Assembly (NCBI GenBank): GCA_016715765.1
Contig: JADJZJ010000052.1
Coordinates: 1-33,874, forward strand
Reading direction: 5' to 3'
Source: Opitutaceae bacterium
Lineage (GTDB): Bacteria; Verrucomicrobiota; Verrucomicrobiia; Opitutales; Opitutaceae
Length of the DNA stretch: 33,874 nt
Part shown: piece after piece, positions 30,624-33,874 of the stretch
Layout: each line of letters starts with the position of its first letter
How positions within the stretch are numbered: position 1 is the stretch's first letter
Translations under genes and position numbers: made by a program
The notes under the pieces: generated by a model
Told to the model about the DNA's origin: nothing
Databases searched by the model: none
The model's input: the letters and a program-made list of their open reading frames with translations, nothing else

Positions 30624-31331
30624 CTGAGCGGGAAATCCGATTCAAAAGGACATTGGTCTGGGGCAATGACACGTACGACCGACTGCCGGTAGTCGCGGAA
30701 GCCCATGCGAACGTAGAGTCCGTGGGCGCGATCGTTCGCCGTCATGACGTGCAGGAATGGTGTTTCCTGTCGCAGCATCTGCCGGCGGATCAGTTTCATC
30801 ATCATCCGGCGGGCCAGCCCGCGGCCTTGGAAATCGGGATGCGTGCACACGCCGCTGATCTCGCGGAACGGGCCGGCGCACATGCGTTTCCCCGGCCATG
30901 GCGATGAGGCGGGGGCCCTCGAAGCACCCGAAATACTCGCCCAGTTCGATGGTGCGCAACCCGAAGGGGCCGGGGTTGGTAAGCTTCGCGAGTTCCAGCG
31001 CCTGCTTGGCATGCTCCGCGCCCAGCCTGATGGCCTCGGGGGCCTCGTCCTTGTCCGGTATCGCCCCTTCCCAGACCATCTTGAACATGGTGGATTCGGT
31101 CTCGATGTGCCAGCCGGCGGATGCCGGACCCGACCAGCCGTCGCAGTAGAAATGCTCGCCGGGTTCGCAGTAGGGCGTCAGCGCCGCCAGGTTGGGCTGG
31201 GCGGGATCGGCAAAACCGACGATCGGCGAAAACCCCGCCGCATACCGGCGGGTTTCATCCGTGCCGGTGGCGAACCTGGAGTGCTGGCCGGCGAGCGAAT
31301 GCCAGACGATGTTGTCGAGCAGGTGCTTCAC
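30620..31331 (-). pseudogene. GNAT-family acetyltransferase, frameshifted
   Basis: Read across one frameshift this gives a protein of about 235 residues. The N-terminal part starts at GTG 31331 (VKHLLDNIVWHSLAGQHSRF) and ends in GPRLIAMAGE. The C-terminal part continues with MCAGPFREISGVCTHPDFQG, then RGLARRMM and ANDRAHGLYVRMGFRDY, the acetyl-CoA-binding and final strands of a GNAT domain. The break is at about 30887-30894, where removing one A from a run of three restores the frame. The GTG overlaps the stop of the ferritin-like gene. A sequencing error is more likely than a dead gene. The TAG stop lies within a repeat arm. Confidence 0.75.
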
Positions 31332-32727
31332 TCGCCAACCAGCCGCTCGATGTCCTCGCGGGAGACGGTGAAGACATCCATGTCCTTTTTCACCGCGCCG
31401 AGACTGACGAGGCATTCGGTGAAGAGCTCGCGGGTGCGCTGCTCGAGGGCCTTGGCCTCGAGGGTGGTCATGACGCCGATGATGCGGCCGCCCTTGCGGA
31501 CATGGGTGCGCTCGTCGGAACGGATGTAGTCGGCAACATGGCGGAGAACCTCGTCGTTGCGGTTGGCGGCGGCATCAATGAGCTGGGTTGATGGTCTTGA
31601 GGACGCCGACTTCGCCGAAGAGGTTGATCTCCGCCATGGCGAAGGCCGGGTCCATCGGCCCGCGGCAGGTGGAACCGGTGAGGCGGTTGCGGAGCTCGAA
31701 GGGATCGTAGCCGGCGATGAGCATGGCGCGGTGGCCGATCTCGGTGTGGCGGGCCTCGTCCCAGGTGATGCGGGCGAGGTCGTACTCGGCGTCGAAGTCC
31801 TTGAAACGGATGTCCCAGATGAAGGTGCCGAAGGCCTCGATCGCATCGACCTCGTCGCGCTGGGTGCGGATGAAGCGGAGGCGGAGGGATTCGTAGGAAT
31901 CGGCGGGGAAGCGCTCGCCACCATCGGCGGCATCGTAGTCGCCGGTGTTCTTGAAGGTGTCGAAACGCACGTCGCGGTTGGGCACGGTGCCGCGCTCGAA
32001 GGGCTTGGCATCGATGCGCAGCGGGGTGGGGGCCTCGCCGCGGGGATCGGCGCCCGTGACGCCACCGATGGAGCGGAGCAGGCGGTCGAGGTGCCAGCGC
32101 CACTGGGAGAGGCCGGCCTCGTCCACGCCGCCCTCGATGTAGGCGGCGATGGCGGCGTCGGCCCAGGCGAGCATGGGTTCCTGGTCGGAGAGAATGCGCC
32201 GCAGGCAGCGGATGGTGGGCACGTCGGTCACCTGGTCCGTGAGGTCGCAGTGATGGCGGTACGCCGTGGCGAGGCGCGGCCGGCGACCTGATGAATGCCG
32301 ACGAGGAATTCGGCGGCGGAATTGGCGCTGAGAATTTCCTCGATGAGGCGGTCGATCCCGGCATCGCGGAAGGCGTCGATGGCCTTCGGGCGCATCTCCT
32401 GCTCGGTGAGGCGCTCGCGCAGGAAGCGCGCGGCATCGGCGTGCCAGAAGATGTGGCGCCGGTCTCGAGCTTCACCTCGAACTCGGGGATCGTGAGCGTC
32501 CACGCGCCGAGGGCCTGCATGAGGCGGCGCTCAAAGTAGAAGTAGCGCAGGAGCCGGCGGGAGTTTTCCTGGACCGTGAACTGGCCGCCGAGCGGGCGGG
32601 AGTCGCGGGGGAACCTGAACGGGTAGCGGGCCTTGCGTTCGAGGGCGGCCTCGAGCTGACCGGCGACGCGGCGGGTGGGGATGACGGACTTGGAGACGTT
32701 TTGATCGAGGTTGTCGGGGAGCTTCAT
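31328..32727 (-). pseudogene. Ferritin-like (candidate di-metal) protein, broken by three frameshifts
   Basis: Joining three frames yields about 465 residues. The segments are MKLPDNLDQNVSKSVIPTRR... to PEFEVKLETG, RHIFWHADAARFLRERL... to LVGIHQVAG, TDVPTIRCLRRILSDQEPML... to GVLKTIN, and QLIDAAANRNDEVLRHVADY... to the stop. Breaks fall near 32456-32462, 32273-32285 and 31585, the last in a run of three Gs. Glu and His residues in FYFERRLMQ, PEFEVKLETGRHIFWHAD, WDEARHTEIGHRA and RSDERTHVRK have the spacing of a ferritin-like metal site. The assignment is by pattern only. It appears to form an operon with the GNAT gene. Confidence 0.5.
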
Positions 32728-33112
32728 GGTGTGGAAGGGTGGGAAGAACGTCCAACATCCAACGTCCAACACTCAACATCGAATTCTATCCTGGGTGAAA
32801 AAGTAGCGGGAGAAATGGGAGGGACTTTAGTTTTAACTTAACGTTCAACGTTTAACGCTTAAGTGGACGGAACGCTGAACGTCAGCTGAACGTCGCAAGT
32901 GGAGGTAGGCTTCGACCATAGGCCAGGGGTTTGCCGTATCACCTACAAGACTAAACGGGCACACTACAGGTCCGAGCCCTGCGCCTCATTCGTTACCACC
33001 TCGCTCACGCTGGTGCCACACCTCCGGACTTGCTGGCGGGACGCGTGCCGGACTCGGCTTAAACGTCAAACGTGAAGCGTTCAGCGTTCGCCGGGCCGTC
33101 GCGGCCCTGGCG
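32728..33112. other. Gene-free spacer with short AAC-rich repeats
   Basis: No gene is visible. There are runs of CCAACRT units (about 32748-32782) and AACGTTNAAC-like repeats (about 32838-32865 and 33060-33086). About 160 bp between them (32895-33060) is unexplained. Read on the minus strand it contains GTGAGCGAGGTGGTAACG and GTAGGTGATACGGC, and could be another dispersed repeat. Confidence 0.4.
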
Positions 33113-33874
33113 TCAACCGTTCTGACCGCGCCGCTGGTCAGCCCGAGATGAATTCCTTCTGCAGGAGGAGGAAGGAGGCACATCACGGGCGATGGACACG
33201 ATGGTGCCGGCCATGATGACGCCATAGTCGGTGCCGTAGAGTCCCTTTGAGGTTGTTCAGGGCGCGGACAGGGACAAGCTCCGGCGACTGGAGGTTGATC
33301 TGCAGGCCGATGAAATTGTTCCACGTACCAGGCAAGCTGATCATGAGAAAGAGCGCCGGTATCCAGCACTGGCAGGAGCTTACGAGTTCGAAGAGATGCG
33401 GAATTCGCCGGCGCCGTCATGCGGGCGGCTTCGGTAGCTCGGTGGGCACGCTGGTGAGCATGGACTGGCCCGGAAGAGAAACACGCCGAAGGCGAGCGTC
33501 AAACCGGGCAGCAGCAGACCGGTGTAAGGTGTCGAGCAGGTTGAGATTGTAGAAGCTGGAAACTCGGGGCGAGCAGCAGGGGCCGGGAATGATGAGCGCG
33601 GCGAGCACGGGTATGACGGCGTCGCGGCCGCCCAGAACTGGTGGCGAGGGCATGCAGCCGCCCGCTGGCGCGAAAGAGGACGGTCAGGATCGAGCTGACG
33701 GACGCGAGGAGGATGGAGTTATTACCGCGCGCGGCAGGCCGAGCTCGGTGAACAGGCGGACGAAAGTTGTCGAGGGGTCAGGCGGTCCCAGCCGATGCCA
33801 AGCCAGCCGTCGCCCGCCGGCAGGAAGAGCTGATAGCCGCGAAGTCGTACTGCCCGGATTTCAGCGCGCCGCAC
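33113..33874 (-). pseudogene. MalG-type sugar ABC transporter permease, partial and multiply frameshifted
   Basis: Piecing together frames on the minus strand gives a recognisable carbohydrate ABC permease. In order it reads LFLPAGDGWLGIGWDRLT, NSILLASVSSILTVLF, a GLLLPGLTLAFGVFLF helix, the EAA loop (E.AARMDGAGEFRI, about 33400-33435, restored by one G), PGTWNNFIGLQINL, YGVIMAG and the family C-terminus FISGLTSGAV. The stop is likely TGA at 33113-33115 after one more base is restored. Five or more single-base indels are needed. The N-terminus lies beyond the window. The intact gene would import sugars together with a second permease and a binding protein. Confidence 0.7.

Overview
The window is a high-GC bacterial chromosome segment. 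Gene order and protein style suggest a Verrucomicrobiota member, most likely Opitutaceae-like; this is inferred from family resemblance, not from a marker gene. Housekeeping content dominates: CoA synthesis, transcription and translation factors, DNA repair, cytochrome c maturation and RNA processing.

Plus strand, 0.1-14.8 kb. coaX and panD (pantothenate/CoA synthesis) come first. A tightly overlapping five-gene cassette follows at 1.8-4.1 kb: a small unknown protein, a pterin carbinolamine dehydratase, a PanD-like protein lacking the self-cleavage serine, a LuxR-type regulator and an ACT_7-like amino-acid-binding protein. Each side of the cassette carries a candidate small-RNA unit with the same two-part promoter-like motif at identical spacing and a strong intrinsic terminator. 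This is the least explained and most interesting part of the window. A minus-strand tRNA-Ser and a DUF2851 gene separate it from the classical nusA-infB-rbfA-nrnA-truB-ribF operon, which has a hairpin plus T-run in its leader and no rimP upstream. tRNA-Val and recN follow.

Mostly minus strand, 15.1-29.4 kb. A 76-residue unknown protein is followed by a System II cytochrome c unit (CcsA, ResB and a lipoprotein), then radC. A divergent ThuA-like gene sits between radC and the surA-like/mfd pair. The next unit is parA, two ABC-2 permeases without an ABC ATPase, and rnc, mostly joined by short overlaps.

29.6-33.9 kb. A Zeta-like kinase with an extra C-terminal domain is followed on the minus strand by a GNAT acetyltransferase, a ferritin-like protein and a MalG-type sugar ABC permease. 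The last three are broken by single-base indels, several in homopolymers, and these become denser toward the window end. That pattern fits low-quality sequence at a contig edge better than genuine gene decay.

Many intergenic gaps, notably from 14.8 kb on, hold palindromes that begin with GTAG, often as inverted pairs. They resemble REP/BIME elements mobilised by RAYT transposases, although no such transposase is in the window. A 160-bp element with perfect 30-bp inverted ends lies between ccsA and resB.
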